This document shows, in pieces, positions 1-8,360 of a stretch of 64,000 nt of DNA. This stretch comes from Bacteroidota bacterium (lineage in GTDB: Bacteria; Bacteroidota; Bacteroidia; Cytophagales; Cyclobacteriaceae): contig JAQCLE010000008.1 in the NCBI GenBank assembly GCA_027592755.1, positions 1-64,000 on the forward strand, given 5' to 3'. The notes under the pieces are model-generated. The model was given only the letters and a program-made list of their open reading frames with translations, was not told the origin of the DNA and ran no database searches. How positions within the stretch are numbered: the first letter of the stretch is position 1; each line of letters starts with the position of its first letter. A program made the position numbers and the translations under genes.

Positions 1-63
1 CATTATCAAGCAGATGCACTCATTTTTTACCCCTTATAATCTCTAATTTCTAATTCACACAAC
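1..63. repeat. 63-nt direct repeat, left copy
   Basis: These 63 bases recur without a mismatch at 13826-13888 in the same orientation. The match begins at the first base of the window, so it may extend further left. The repeat ends 29 bases before the stop codon of the LacI-type gene. The right half is a TCTAATTTCTAATTC-like simple sequence related to short repeats elsewhere in this window. It could be a genomic duplication boundary, a recombination scar, or (if the window starts at a contig end) an assembly overlap. Confidence 0.9.
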
Positions 64-92
64 GGGTTACTCAATTGTATTTTTTCAAAGAA

Positions 93-1153
93 TTACCTTT
101 TTCTAAGTGATGACTCGCGGATGATTAATTCGGTCTTGAGAACGATTTCCTCTGATTTGACCATATGTTGATAATACGCTTTACGTTTCAGGACCTGTGA
201 TACAGCAATTTTACCCAAATCCATAGCCGAAAGAGCCACCGTAGATAGCGGTGGATCAATGATTGTTGAAAAAGGATCGTCGTTGGTGCCTACAATTGCC
301 AAATCGTTAGGGACATTGACTCCTCTTTTTTTAGCACATTGGATGGCACTTACTGCTGTGGTATCATTAGGACTATAAATACCATCAGGTGGTTCTGGAA
401 GATCAAGTAGATGTTGAGTTACCCTGTACCCGTCTTCGGAACTATCATTATCTGTATCAATTATCAACTCTTCACAGATTGGAATTCCATATTTTTTCAA
501 AGCTTCCAAGTACCCTCTTTTTCTTTCATGATAAACATTAACGTTCTGTGCCCCGGTAAAATGGGCGATCAGCTTACACCCCTGTTGTATTAAGTGCTCT
601 GTCGCCTTATAAGCAGCACCAAAATTGTCCACAGTCACCTTGTCAGAATCGAATTCTTTCGATACCCTATCGACAAAAACCAGTGGGACTCCCTTTCTTA
701 GAAATTGTTTGAAATGAGTAAAGTCAGTGGTTTCCATAGCAAGTGCGACCACTAAACCCTCTACACGGTTGGCAAAAAGAATCTTAGCGTCTGCAGCCTC
801 TTTTTGATAACTATCATAAGATTGGGTAATTAGTACGTTATACCCATTTTTATTAGCCTGCTGCTCAACGCCGCTTATAAGAGAAGAAATAAATGGTTTG
901 TTTACCGTTGAGACGATAATACCAATAGTATTAGTGCTATTCGTTCGAAGGTTTGATGCTACCATATTTGGTTGATAACCCCACTCTTTTGCGAGTGCTT
1001 TAACCAATAAGGCTGTCTTTTTACCAATGCCGCCATGATCCTGAAGAGCCCGGAAACAGTTGAAGGGGATACTTTCAATTCTTTGGCTAAATCATATATG
1101 GTTATTTCTTTCTTATTTTCATTGGGAGATCTATATCTACCGAATATAAACAA
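93..1153 (-). pseudogene. LacI-family transcriptional regulator, frameshifted
   Basis: The protein would repress or activate the neighbouring sugar genes in response to a sugar ligand. The N-terminal part carries a LacI helix-turn-helix (ITIYDLAKELKVSPSTVS), and the 304-residue remainder is a periplasmic-binding-like sensor domain (FVDRVSKEF, GIYSPNDTTAVSAIQ). The two parts are in different frames. Restoring one base near 1051-1053 gives STVSRALQDHGGIGKKTALL, the standard LacI continuation. A second missing A in the run at 1116-1119 would place an ATG (1120-1122) in frame and give MKNKKEIT, a typical start; as it stands only a TTG at 1153 opens the frame. Divergent from the susC remnant, the usual arrangement for a locus-specific regulator. 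Either a true pseudogene or sequence error; the lesions are all single-base losses. Confidence 0.85.
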
Positions 1154-1229
1154 TCGATTGCGTATGATTTTAAAAGGAATTTACTATAATTGGTCTTTGT
1201 ATTCAAAAATAATTAACTAAACAAATCTT

Positions 1230-1622
1230 ATGTTATTAAGAAAAATTACTTTCAATTCGTGATTTCTTCGTTGCTATGCTTAACCTTAAGCTTATCTTCT
1301 TTTGCACAGGAAAGAAGTGTTACAGGTAAAGTAGCAGCAGATGGAGAATCTCTTCCTGGAGTCAATGTCCTTATAGAGGGCACTTCTACAGGACTATTAC
1401 GGACTTCGATGGGAACTATCGAATTTCGGTGAGCGGCGATGACGCCGTATTAACGTTCTCGTACATCGGCTACAACACAGAGTCGGTCTCGGTAGGTAAC
1501 CGTTCGGTTATCGACATGTCATTAACGGCCGATGTAACACAGTTAACCGAACTTGTTGTAACAGCCCTGGGTATCGAAAAAGATTCAAGGACCCTGGGAT
1601 ATGCGACCACAACAGTTGGACA
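1230..1622 (+). pseudogene. SusC-type TonB-dependent receptor, 5' remnant
   Basis: Only the beginning of a SusC outer-membrane receptor is left: an ATG at 1230, a signal peptide ending SLSSFAQ, then a carboxypeptidase-regulatory-like domain (VTGKVAADGESLPGVNVLIE, then FSYIGY) and the start of the plug region (ELVVTALGIEKDSRTLGYA). The reading frame is broken twice, once near 1256 (AATTC where AATTTC would keep frame) and once near 1393 (GGACT where GGAACT would read GTITDFDGNYRIS). After GYATTTV the sequence runs straight into susD sequence, so roughly 900 residues of receptor are absent. It cannot make a functional transporter as it stands. Confidence 0.85.
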
Positions 1623-2119
1623 GAAAACGATTAGGAAGTCCTGAGGCTCCTAGCTTTATGGTCACCTACTCGCAAACCATGCTGATATATGCAGAAGCAA
1701 TCGTTCGTGGCTGGGTGACAGGCGACGATGATGCGGCCTATGAAGCTGGCATCAGAGGTCATATGGAGCAACTGGATGCATGGCCAGGCGATACTGAAGT
1801 GGCAGAAGCTGACATTGTTGCCTATATTGCTGGACAACCATTGCAAGCAGGAACCGAAATTGAGCAAATTAATAATCAGTACTGGGTTTCTTCATACCTC
1901 AATGGTCATGAAGCATGGGCTAACTTCAGAAGAAGTGGCTTCCCCGCAGTACCTCCTAATCCGTATCCTGGATCGGATTTGGTATCTGAAGATTTTATAC
2001 GGAGGCTCACTTATCCTGATTCTGAAAAAACAGTAAATGCAGATAAATTGGCTGCAGCTATTGGCAGACAGGGACCGGATATTCTTGATACCAGGGTATG
2101 GTGGGATGTAAAATTATAG
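1621..2119 (+). pseudogene. SusD-type lipoprotein, 3' remnant
   Basis: This is the C-terminal part of a SusD-like glycan-binding lipoprotein: KRLGSPEAP, then YSQTMLIYAEAIVRGW, a helical region with NNQYWVSSYLNGHEAWANFR, and the end YPDSEKTVN...DTRVWWD, the ordinary SusD terminus. The N-terminal lipoprotein signal and TPR region are missing. It is joined directly to the susC remnant, in a different frame, which is best explained by one deletion spanning the susC-susD boundary. An intrinsic terminator follows at 2142. About 165 of the usual 500-600 residues remain. Confidence 0.85.
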
Positions 2120-2141
2120 GATAGCATATTACCCTTGATAT

Positions 2142-2180
2142 AAACCAATCAGATGATAACACCATCTGATTGGTTTTTTT
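2142..2180 (+). terminator. Intrinsic terminator after susD remnant
   Basis: A perfect 14-bp stem (AAACCAATCAGATG at 2142-2155 with its complement at 2163-2176) with a 7-nt loop and a run of T residues to 2180. It ends the former susCD transcription unit. Confidence 0.9.
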
Positions 2181-2260
2181 CCACCGTATTTAATACTCCA
2201 GACAGCTCTCAACTTCGAATGGAAACATTGATGTAATGGGCTGGTAAAATCACACCAACC

Positions 2261-3685
2261 ATGATTGAAAATCTTGTTAACGATCCACTTTCCATATTAG
2301 CTGTTGGAATATTAGTCGTAGTTGGTGGGATAATTGGTCTCCGACTTCACGCATTTTTGGCTTTGCTCCTTGGGGCTTTTGTTGTTGCCATTTTGACTCC
2401 TGAAGCTGCAATAATATTATACGCAACCGGTAAAGGTGCCTCGCTAGGGGCTGCTCAAAATCTTGCCAGCCAAAAGGAGGGGATTCGCATCGCGACTGAA
2501 TTTGGAAATACATGTGGTAAAATTGGCATCCTGATCGCCATGGCTTCAATTATTGGTAAGACAATGTTGGAAAGTGGCGCAGCAGAAAAGATAGTAAGAT
2601 CTACCTTGAAAGTTACGGGTATTGGGAATGCACCGATTACTTTTCTGGGTAGTAGCTTTTTTATTGGTATTCCTGTTTTTTTTGATACCGTCTTCTATCT
2701 GATGGTTCCATTGGCCAAAGCCATGGCTATGCGGATCGGTAAGAATTATCTGCTTCTGATTTTATGTATTACAGCTGGTGCTGCCATGGCTAATTCGTTG
2801 GTTCCCCCGACTCCTGGTCCGCTGTTCCTGATCAGTGAAATGAACATTCCAATTGGTATGATGATGGTAGGCGGAACGTTGGTTGGATTGGTGACGATTG
2901 TTGCCGGTTATTTTTACGCCGCCTGGGCGAACAAAAAATGGCCAATTCCTTTAAGAGACTCTGCAGATGCCCCGTTGGAACAAATTAGAGAACTGTCCAA
3001 TAAAGATGAGAAGTCCCTTCCATCATTTTGGTCTTCACTTTTACCAATATTTATACCAATTGTATTGATTAGTGCCAATGCTTTTTTTAAAACTTTTAAT
3101 AATGAAGCGATATGGGTTTTAGATTTTTTCGGCGAAAAAAATATGGCGCTGGCGTTAGGAGCACTATCATCATTAATTCTTCTGGCTATTCAAAAAAAAG
3201 GTGATAAAAAAGGCCTTACTTCCTCAGTACAAACTGCCTTAATGAGTGCTGGCGTTATAATATTAATTACATCGGCCGGCGGGGCATTTGGAGCAATGCT
3301 TCAGCAAACGGGGATCAGTTTGAGAATTGGCGAGCTGACAAAAGACTATCAAATGGCATTGATTCCTTTGGCCTTTCTAATTACAGCAGTAGTGAGAACG
3401 GCACAAGGGTCTGCAACTGTAGCCATGATAACAGCATCTGGTATATTAGCGGGAATGGCTACTACAATATCATTGGAATACCACCAACTGTATATTGGGC
3501 TTGCAATTGCCTGCGGATCAAAACTTATCCCATGGATGAATGACAGCGGTTTCTGGATCGTATGTAAGATGAGTAACCTAACTGAAAAAGAGGCGCTTAA
3601 GACATTTTCACCCTTATTAATGATCATGGGGATAGTAGGGCTTATAGTAATTCTTATAGCCGCCAGTATTTTTCCTCTTGTTTAA
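2261..3685 (+). CDS. GntP-family gluconate/sugar-acid:H+ symporter
   Basis: An inner-membrane permease of 474 residues, with many hydrophobic segments across its whole length, in the size range of the GntP family (about 440-450) with a small excess in a hydrophilic loop near residues 225-250. Family features are the N-terminal block ILVVVGGIIGLRLHAFLALL, the segment EFGNTCGKIGILIAMASIIG, and the central SLVPPTPGPL motif. Known members carry gluconate, idonate, fructuronate or related sugar acids with protons. It starts at an ATG and is followed after 26 bases by a mannonate-dehydratase-like gene, which fits import of a uronate-derived acid. The exact substrate cannot be read from sequence. 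Confidence 0.9.
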   Translation: MIENLVNDPLSILAVGILVVVGGIIGLRLHAFLALLLGAFVVAILTPEAAIILYATGKGASLGAAQNLASQKEGIRIATEFGNTCGKIGILIAMASIIGKTMLESGAAEKIVRSTLKVTGIGNAPITFLGSSFFIGIPVFFDTVFYLMVPLAKAMAMRIGKNYLLLILCITAGAAMANSLVPPTPGPLFLISEMNIPIGMMMVGGTLVGLVTIVAGYFYAAWANKKWPIPLRDSADAPLEQIRELSNKDEKSLPSFWSSLLPIFIPIVLISANAFFKTFNNEAIWVLDFFGEKNMALALGALSSLILLAIQKKGDKKGLTSSVQTALMSAGVIILITSAGGAFGAMLQQTGISLRIGELTKDYQMALIPLAFLITAVVRTAQGSATVAMITASGILAGMATTISLEYHQLYIGLAIACGSKLIPWMNDSGFWIVCKMSNLTEKEALKTFSPLLMIMGIVGLIVILIAASIFPLV

Positions 3686-3711
3686 ATTTAACAGTTTTAA
3701 AACCTCAAAAA

Positions 3712-4875
3712 ATGAAAGATAATAAACATATAAATCGAAGAAAGGCAATCTCGTCTTTGATAAAAACCTCTCTTGGAACAACTGCAGTAGTTGGATCGAT
3801 GGGTTCGATTGTTACCGGGTGTGAATCAACAGATGGTAAAGAACAAACGAAACCTGATGTAAAACCTATGCTCATGAAGGTTGGATGCCAGCATGGCGGA
3901 ACTGGTAAAGAAAACCTGGAATTTCTGGCCAGACATGCAGTATTCAATATGGATGGGGGTTCACCTAAACTTATTGAAGGCGTTGGATGGGACTTGGATG
4001 ATTCAATGGCCAAAAGGGAAGCTTGTGAAAAATATGGAATAAGTTTGGATGCCTATCATTTACCACTCTCATCCGCAGGTATTGAAAACATTTCCACACC
4101 AAATATCATGCTGGGCAAAAGCCCTGAAAGAGATCGTGAAATTGAAATGATCCAGCAAATGATCTCAGTTGCAGGCAAAACAGGGGTCGGTACACTCAAC
4201 TATAATGCCATAATTCATGTGATATTGAGAACTGGTAGAACAGTTGACCCAAAACGAGGTAATGCATCTTATAGTACCTGGGATTATGAGGAAGCTGTGA
4301 AACGCAATGAGCCGAAAACCATTGCGGGTGATGTGTCTATTGATATGATATATGAACGGATTACCTATTTTCTTGATAGGGTACTTCCGGTTGCAGAGGA
4401 ATATAATGTTCGATTAGCAAATCACATTGCTGACCCTCCGGCGCCCGTCGGTTATCGCGGAATCACACGATGGAATAGCCCGGATGTATTTGAGGGTATC
4501 AAAAGATTTGCGCAGCTATATGACAGCCCGTCCCATGGATTTAACCTTTGCCTGGGATCCACCGCCGAGGGATTGAAGGATCCAAGAACAGAAATTTTGC
4601 CCATAATAAAATGGGTTGGAGAACGGAAGCAGATTTTCAACATCCATTTACGAAACATAAAAGGAGGATGGAATTATTTTCAGGAAGTGTATCCTGATAA
4701 CGGTGATATGGATTTCGCAGAAATCATCAGGGCATTGAAGAATGTCGGTTATGATAAAATGGTAATGCCTGATCACATACCTCAGCATGATGACCCTGCC
4801 AGTGGCCTGCAGGGCCATGCATTTGCATTCGGATACATTAAGGCACTTATTGATGTAATTGGGAAAGAAGTTTAA
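3712..4875 (+). CDS. Secreted mannonate dehydratase (UxuA)-like TIM-barrel protein
   Basis: 387 residues with a twin-arginine type N-terminus (NRRKAISSLI) followed by a hydrophobic stretch and a lipobox-like IVTGC, so the product is probably exported and lipid-anchored. The body resembles mannonate dehydratase/xylose-isomerase-like barrels: HIADPPAP resembles the UxuA HPDDPP segment, FNLCLGS the FxxCxGS segment, then IHLRNI, and MPDHIP near the C-terminus. UxuA normally acts in the cytoplasm, converting D-mannonate to 2-keto-3-deoxygluconate, so export is unusual and the reaction may differ. It follows the GntP gene and converges with the ThuA gene across a shared terminator. Confidence 0.75.
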   Translation: MKDNKHINRRKAISSLIKTSLGTTAVVGSMGSIVTGCESTDGKEQTKPDVKPMLMKVGCQHGGTGKENLEFLARHAVFNMDGGSPKLIEGVGWDLDDSMAKREACEKYGISLDAYHLPLSSAGIENISTPNIMLGKSPERDREIEMIQQMISVAGKTGVGTLNYNAIIHVILRTGRTVDPKRGNASYSTWDYEEAVKRNEPKTIAGDVSIDMIYERITYFLDRVLPVAEEYNVRLANHIADPPAPVGYRGITRWNSPDVFEGIKRFAQLYDSPSHGFNLCLGSTAEGLKDPRTEILPIIKWVGERKQIFNIHLRNIKGGWNYFQEVYPDNGDMDFAEIIRALKNVGYDKMVMPDHIPQHDDPASGLQGHAFAFGYIKALIDVIGKEV

Positions 4876-4891
4876 AAGACTTTGTACGTTC

Positions 4892-4921
4892 CAAACTACT
4901 GGAATCAATTCCGGTAGTTTG
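4892..4921. terminator. Bidirectional terminator hairpin
   Basis: Inverted repeat CAAACTACTGGAA (4892-4904) and TTCCGGTAGTTTG (4909-4921), 13 pairs with one G-T, loop of 4. It lies between two convergent genes and probably serves both strands. Confidence 0.75.
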
Positions 4922-4926
4922 CTGTT

Positions 4927-5760
4927 TTAGTCCAAAATAAGTTGAGTGGCAACCTTACTATAATCCAATTTAAGCTCCTCCTGGGTGACCCACTTGATTC
5001 CTCCCAAAATATGATTTTGAAAGGCTGGGTTATCATAATATTCGATCTTGTGTCCGAGAGAGGTATGCCATTGCCTACCACCATCAAACTCGTGACACCA
5101 GCTAATTGGAAAGTAGTTGCCGAAGACCTGCCCTGGATACTCATCTTTCTGTTCATCTTCAACAGTTCTAAGATCAGCAGCAAGAAGAACATTTATATCC
5201 GGATTTAAATGTTTGAGGTAATAACATTCATCTTCCCAGGCCCATACATCCGGTAAATGGGAAGTCGAGGGATTGTCGGAATCGATTCGCTTGATGTCAA
5301 AAGTTTGCCCTCCAGGGGCATGCCTGTAGAATGTCCCACCGACATTTTTCCAAAACCATGGCCATTGCCTTTCAGAACCGCATGCAGAGTGAATGGTTAC
5401 CAGCCTGCCTCCAGCTTGAATGTACCTTTGAAAGGCCAATTTTTGCTTGTCCGTATCAAAAGCCTCATTATTCGTGTTTGAAAAAACCAGGGCATCATAT
5501 CTTTTCAGGTTTCCCTCATTCATCACCTGAGGATCATTGGAAACGTCAACCACAAACCCGATTGAAGTTGCTTTTCCCTTAATCATTTCAATGCTTTTGG
5601 CTATGTTATCGTGCACGTAACCTTCTCCGTTTTTGGTATAGACCAATAATCTTTTCTCGCTTTGCACTTGCCTGGAGAATGAGAATAAGCTTGCGAGTGT
5701 CATTCCAACGATCAGAATAACTATTGTATTTTTCACATTTATCTTAGTTTGATTCGACAC
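4927..5760 (-). CDS. Secreted ThuA-like domain protein
   Basis: 277 residues. A hydrophobic N-terminal segment (about residues 11-28) looks like a signal peptide or anchor. The rest is a ThuA-like fold, related to class I glutamine amidotransferases: RLLVYTKNGEGYVHDNIAKS at the start of the domain, then YDALVFSNTN, RYIQAGGRLVTIHSA, HAPGGQTFDIKR, WAWEDECYYLKHL and PISWCHEFDGGRQWHTSLGH. Such proteins are common in Bacteroidetes sugar loci and are named after a trehalose-utilisation gene, but their reaction is largely unknown. Convergent with the mannonate-dehydratase-like gene. Confidence 0.85.
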   Translation of the reverse strand: MSNQTKINVKNTIVILIVGMTLASLFSFSRQVQSEKRLLVYTKNGEGYVHDNIAKSIEMIKGKATSIGFVVDVSNDPQVMNEGNLKRYDALVFSNTNNEAFDTDKQKLAFQRYIQAGGRLVTIHSACGSERQWPWFWKNVGGTFYRHAPGGQTFDIKRIDSDNPSTSHLPDVWAWEDECYYLKHLNPDINVLLAADLRTVEDEQKDEYPGQVFGNYFPISWCHEFDGGRQWHTSLGHKIEYYDNPAFQNHILGGIKWVTQEELKLDYSKVATQLILD

Positions 5761-5888
5761 ACTCTTAAATTATAAAAGTACAGATTCATTGTAACAATTA
5801 CCCTCTTTGCTTTAATATGATCGCCACATATCTACGGTTCCCAAAATTTGTGAGATTTAACGTTTCGTATAATTGAAAGCCATTTTTC

Positions 5889-5905
5889 CATGTTAAATTA
5901 ACATG
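5889..5905. promoter_or_regulatory. Perfect 17-nt palindrome upstream of phosphorylase gene
   Basis: CATGTTAAATTAACATG is an exact palindrome with 8-nt arms and one central base, ending 11 bases before the start codon of the phosphorylase gene. The position suits an operator that blocks initiation, or a small hairpin over the ribosome-binding region. No cognate regulator can be assigned. Confidence 0.4.
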
Positions 5906-5916
5906 AATGTTATCGA

Positions 5917-6693
5917 ATGAATATGCTTAATAAGCAGAAATATTATAGGGAACCATCTGTTTTCAGACCGGAAAATCTTCTACGAGAAGCAAGAAGGCAG
6001 AAATTGACCATGGATTGCAAGATCCCTGGTGTGTGCGTACTTGATCCTGATGGAGACATTGTAGATTTCCTGATCAAGTCTGGAAAGGCAACATTAAACA
6101 AATGCTGGTCTTGCTATCATACGCAAATGTATGAGTTTGATAATCAATGGATAAAGATTGGAATCATAGGTCGTGCTGTTGGCGCTTCATTTGCAGTTTT
6201 GTTGGCTGAACAAATGTTTGTCTCCGGGTGCGAATTACTCATCAGTATGACTTCTGCGGGCATTGTAACCCCCCCTCCAGAAGGTGCCAGGTTTATTTTA
6301 ATAGAAGAGGCACTAAGGGATGAGGGAACAAGTTACCACTACTTACCGCCAGATGAAACTGCGTCCATTGATACGGAACTGCTCAGTCAATTACAATCGC
6401 TGACTAGTAGAACAGACCTTGCTACTGCCATAGGAAACAGTTGGACCACCGATGCGCCATATCGTGAAACCAAAAGAGCAATTGAATATGCCAAAAGTAA
6501 AGGTATCACAGCTGTTGAAATGGAAGCCTCAGCTCTTTATGCTTTTGCCAAAGTTCGCAATAAACGCGTGGTCTGTTTTGCTCACCTTACCAACAACATG
6601 GCACAGGAGGGCGAAGATTTTGAAAAAGGAGTTGAGAGCGGAAGTCTTGATTCACTGGAAGTAATTTATCAGACAATTGCCTGTTTAATGTAA
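5917..6693 (+). CDS. Nucleoside phosphorylase family protein
   Basis: 258 residues of the PNP/UDP phosphorylase superfamily, which split nucleosides with phosphate to base and ribose-1-phosphate. Visible features are VGASFAVLLAEQMFVSGCELLISMTSAGIV (conserved domain core, given here as two adjacent blocks), the phrase GNSWTTDAPYRET, and AVEMEASALYAFA, the conserved glutamate-methionine-glutamate segment that contacts the ribose. ATG codons at 5917 and 5923 are both possible starts. The N-terminus (about 60 residues before the core) is longer than in short uridine phosphorylases. Its place in a sugar locus is unusual; it may act on another pentosyl compound. Confidence 0.8.
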   Translation: MNMLNKQKYYREPSVFRPENLLREARRQKLTMDCKIPGVCVLDPDGDIVDFLIKSGKATLNKCWSCYHTQMYEFDNQWIKIGIIGRAVGASFAVLLAEQMFVSGCELLISMTSAGIVTPPPEGARFILIEEALRDEGTSYHYLPPDETASIDTELLSQLQSLTSRTDLATAIGNSWTTDAPYRETKRAIEYAKSKGITAVEMEASALYAFAKVRNKRVVCFAHLTNNMAQEGEDFEKGVESGSLDSLEVIYQTIACLM

Positions 6694-6717
6694 AAAGGAT
6701 CCATTGTTTCAGATGGT

Positions 6718-7077
6718 CTAAAATGGATGATTTAGATTTTTGGCCTCAATATCACGAATTTCAGCCGCCAGGGTGACGGCCATATTCCTGACGATGGTTT
6801 CTATATTGCGGCGTCCATGTAATACGGTTGCTATGATTATTCCTTCTTTATTGGGTTGGTAAATGGCAAAATGCTGTTTTGTGGGGGCCATGTAAAATGG
6901 AAAGGAGCGATCATACCTTAACCTTCCTATTTCCGGTTTATTGGCGATTTTATTGAAAGTGTGGAAAAGATCATTCATGTAAGTATCGGTCTGATATTCT
7001 CCCCATTTTCTCAAAGAGTAGTCTTCAATATTTAGTAGGTCAATATTGGCACGCCTGGTGAGAAAAAATTTGGCCAT
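6718..7077 (-). CDS. ParE/RelE-family toxin
   Basis: 119 residues of the RelE/ParE toxin superfamily: KFFLTRRANIDLLNIEDYSL at the N-terminus, then YMNDLFHTFNKIANKPEIGR and HFAIYQPNKEGIIIATVLHG, in the usual order of alpha helices followed by a beta sheet. ParE members poison DNA gyrase, RelE members cleave mRNA; the closest look here is ParE because the partner is ParD-like. The start codon lies 3 bases after the antitoxin stop, so the two are co-translated. The C-terminal tail (about 20 residues past the core) is somewhat long. Confidence 0.85.
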   Translation of the reverse strand: MAKFFLTRRANIDLLNIEDYSLRKWGEYQTDTYMNDLFHTFNKIANKPEIGRLRYDRSFPFYMAPTKQHFAIYQPNKEGIIIATVLHGRRNIETIVRNMAVTLAAEIRDIEAKNLNHPF

Positions 7078-7080
7078 TCC

Positions 7081-7347
7081 CTATTTCCACCCCTCGGCCT
7101 CTTTCTGTATAAATAGCTCCTTGTCTTTTTTCCATTCGCCAGTTGATTGAAAAAAACGACCTCCATCGATGTCTTCAAAACCTTCGATTATAGCAGAATA
7201 TATATGCGACGCATCACTTTCCATATCCCGCCTTATAAGGGATCGGATATATTCGCTTGGTGTTTCAAATAAACCGTTCGATCCCACCATACGATCAACA
7301 TGTTCTGCCAAAGGTTTAGGTAATCGTGCATTCACCCTATCTGACAT
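7081..7347 (-). CDS. ParD-like ribbon-helix-helix antitoxin
   Basis: 88 residues starting at the ATG at 7347 (a longer upstream reading is possible but has no domain support). The N-terminus SDRVNARLPKPLAEHVDRMV followed by FETPSEYIRSLIRRDME is a ribbon-helix-helix DNA-binding domain, and the acidic C-terminal half would wrap the toxin. Such antitoxins neutralise the toxin and repress their own promoter. Upstream gene of the TA pair. Confidence 0.85.
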   Translation of the reverse strand: MSDRVNARLPKPLAEHVDRMVGSNGLFETPSEYIRSLIRRDMESDASHIYSAIIEGFEDIDGGRFFQSTGEWKKDKELFIQKEAEGWK

Positions 7348-7419
7348 GGCTTTTATTTTTTTGTTCCTATCGGTAAAAATACTAAATGTCGCAATAAATG
7401 TCAATCTTGTCGCCAACAG

Positions 7420-7448
7420 GGTGAGGGCTATAAATCTCAGCCCTCGCC
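7420..7448. other. Stem-loop between SDR and TA module
   Basis: GGTGAGGGCT (7420-7429) can pair with AGCCCTCGCC (7439-7448), 10 pairs including one G-T, loop of 9. It follows the SDR stop codon on the minus strand. There is no clear T run, so it may be a weak terminator or processing signal. Confidence 0.45.
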
Positions 7449-7485
7449 ATAAGTACTCTATTTCCAATGAATTATAAGTGAAGTA

Positions 7486-8253
7486 TTACAGTTTGGACTG
7501 GTTTACCAATTGTCCTCCATCTACGACAAGAAATTGGCCGGTTGTTGTAGGTGCATCTTCAATCAGATAGACGATGCTTTTGGCAATGTCTTCGGGCAAA
7601 GAGGTTCGGCCAATAATCGTTTGTTTTTCAATACTCTTTTTCACGGTTTCGTACCTGTCGCCAAGAAAACCCTTTGTCCATCTGCCCTGGATAAATCCGG
7701 GGCAGACCGCATTTACCCTTACTTCGGGAGCCAAAGCATGTGCCAGTGACAGCGTCATGGTTGATAGTGCTCCCTTGGAGGCTGCATAAGCGATTGAACT
7801 TCCAACCCCGGAAATGGCGCTGATGGAGGAAGTATTAACAATGCATCCTTTTACTGACTTGAGATAGGGCGCTGCATACTTCGACATTTGATAAGCTCCC
7901 ACTACGTTTACTTCGTACAAATCAAGAAAATCTTTTTTGGAAAGACCTTCAAGATTTCCATAATCACAAAATCTGGTCGTACCCGCGTTATTTACCAGCG
8001 CATCAAGCCGACCCCATCTTTTTATGGTTTGTGAAACCATATTTGCACTCTGTTCATCAGAGGACACATCAGCTTCAATAATCAGAAAATCGGCGCCGTT
8101 TGATTTACAAAGCTTGGCCGTGTCTTCAGCTTCTGTTTTGCTTCTAGAATAGTTAATAACTACATTCCAACCCCTCCGGGCCAGTAAAATCGCTGTAGCT
8201 GCTCCAACACCTGTAGCCGAGCCCGTGATAATTGCAACCTTAGAATTATTCAT
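7486..8253 (-). CDS. SDR-family NAD(P)-dependent oxidoreductase
   Basis: 255 residues of the classical short-chain dehydrogenase family. Rossmann motif TGSATGVG (about residues 10-17), the NNAG motif, and the catalytic Ser-Tyr-Lys set (Ser in NTSSISAIS, YAASK) are all present, with the C-terminal VVDGGQ typical of FabG/KduD-like members. In the context of kduI and a sugar-acid permease it could reduce a keto-uronate intermediate (the KduD step), but sequence alone does not separate this from FabG-like functions. Divergent from the aldolase gene at 8361. Confidence 0.85.
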   Translation of the reverse strand: MNNSKVAIITGSATGVGAATAILLARRGWNVVINYSRSKTEAEDTAKLCKSNGADFLIIEADVSSDEQSANMVSQTIKRWGRLDALVNNAGTTRFCDYGNLEGLSKKDFLDLYEVNVVGAYQMSKYAAPYLKSVKGCIVNTSSISAISGVGSSIAYAASKGALSTMTLSLAHALAPEVRVNAVCPGFIQGRWTKGFLGDRYETVKKSIEKQTIIGRTSLPEDIAKSIVYLIEDAPTTTGQFLVVDGGQLVNQSKL

Positions 8254-8360
8254 ATTACTAATTCTTTTAAGTATCTATTCGATCAAATTGACTAATGCCA
8301 AAATTGGAAAATATATTGACAATACCTTATCGTATTTTCGCATGAAACCTACACTTAAAT

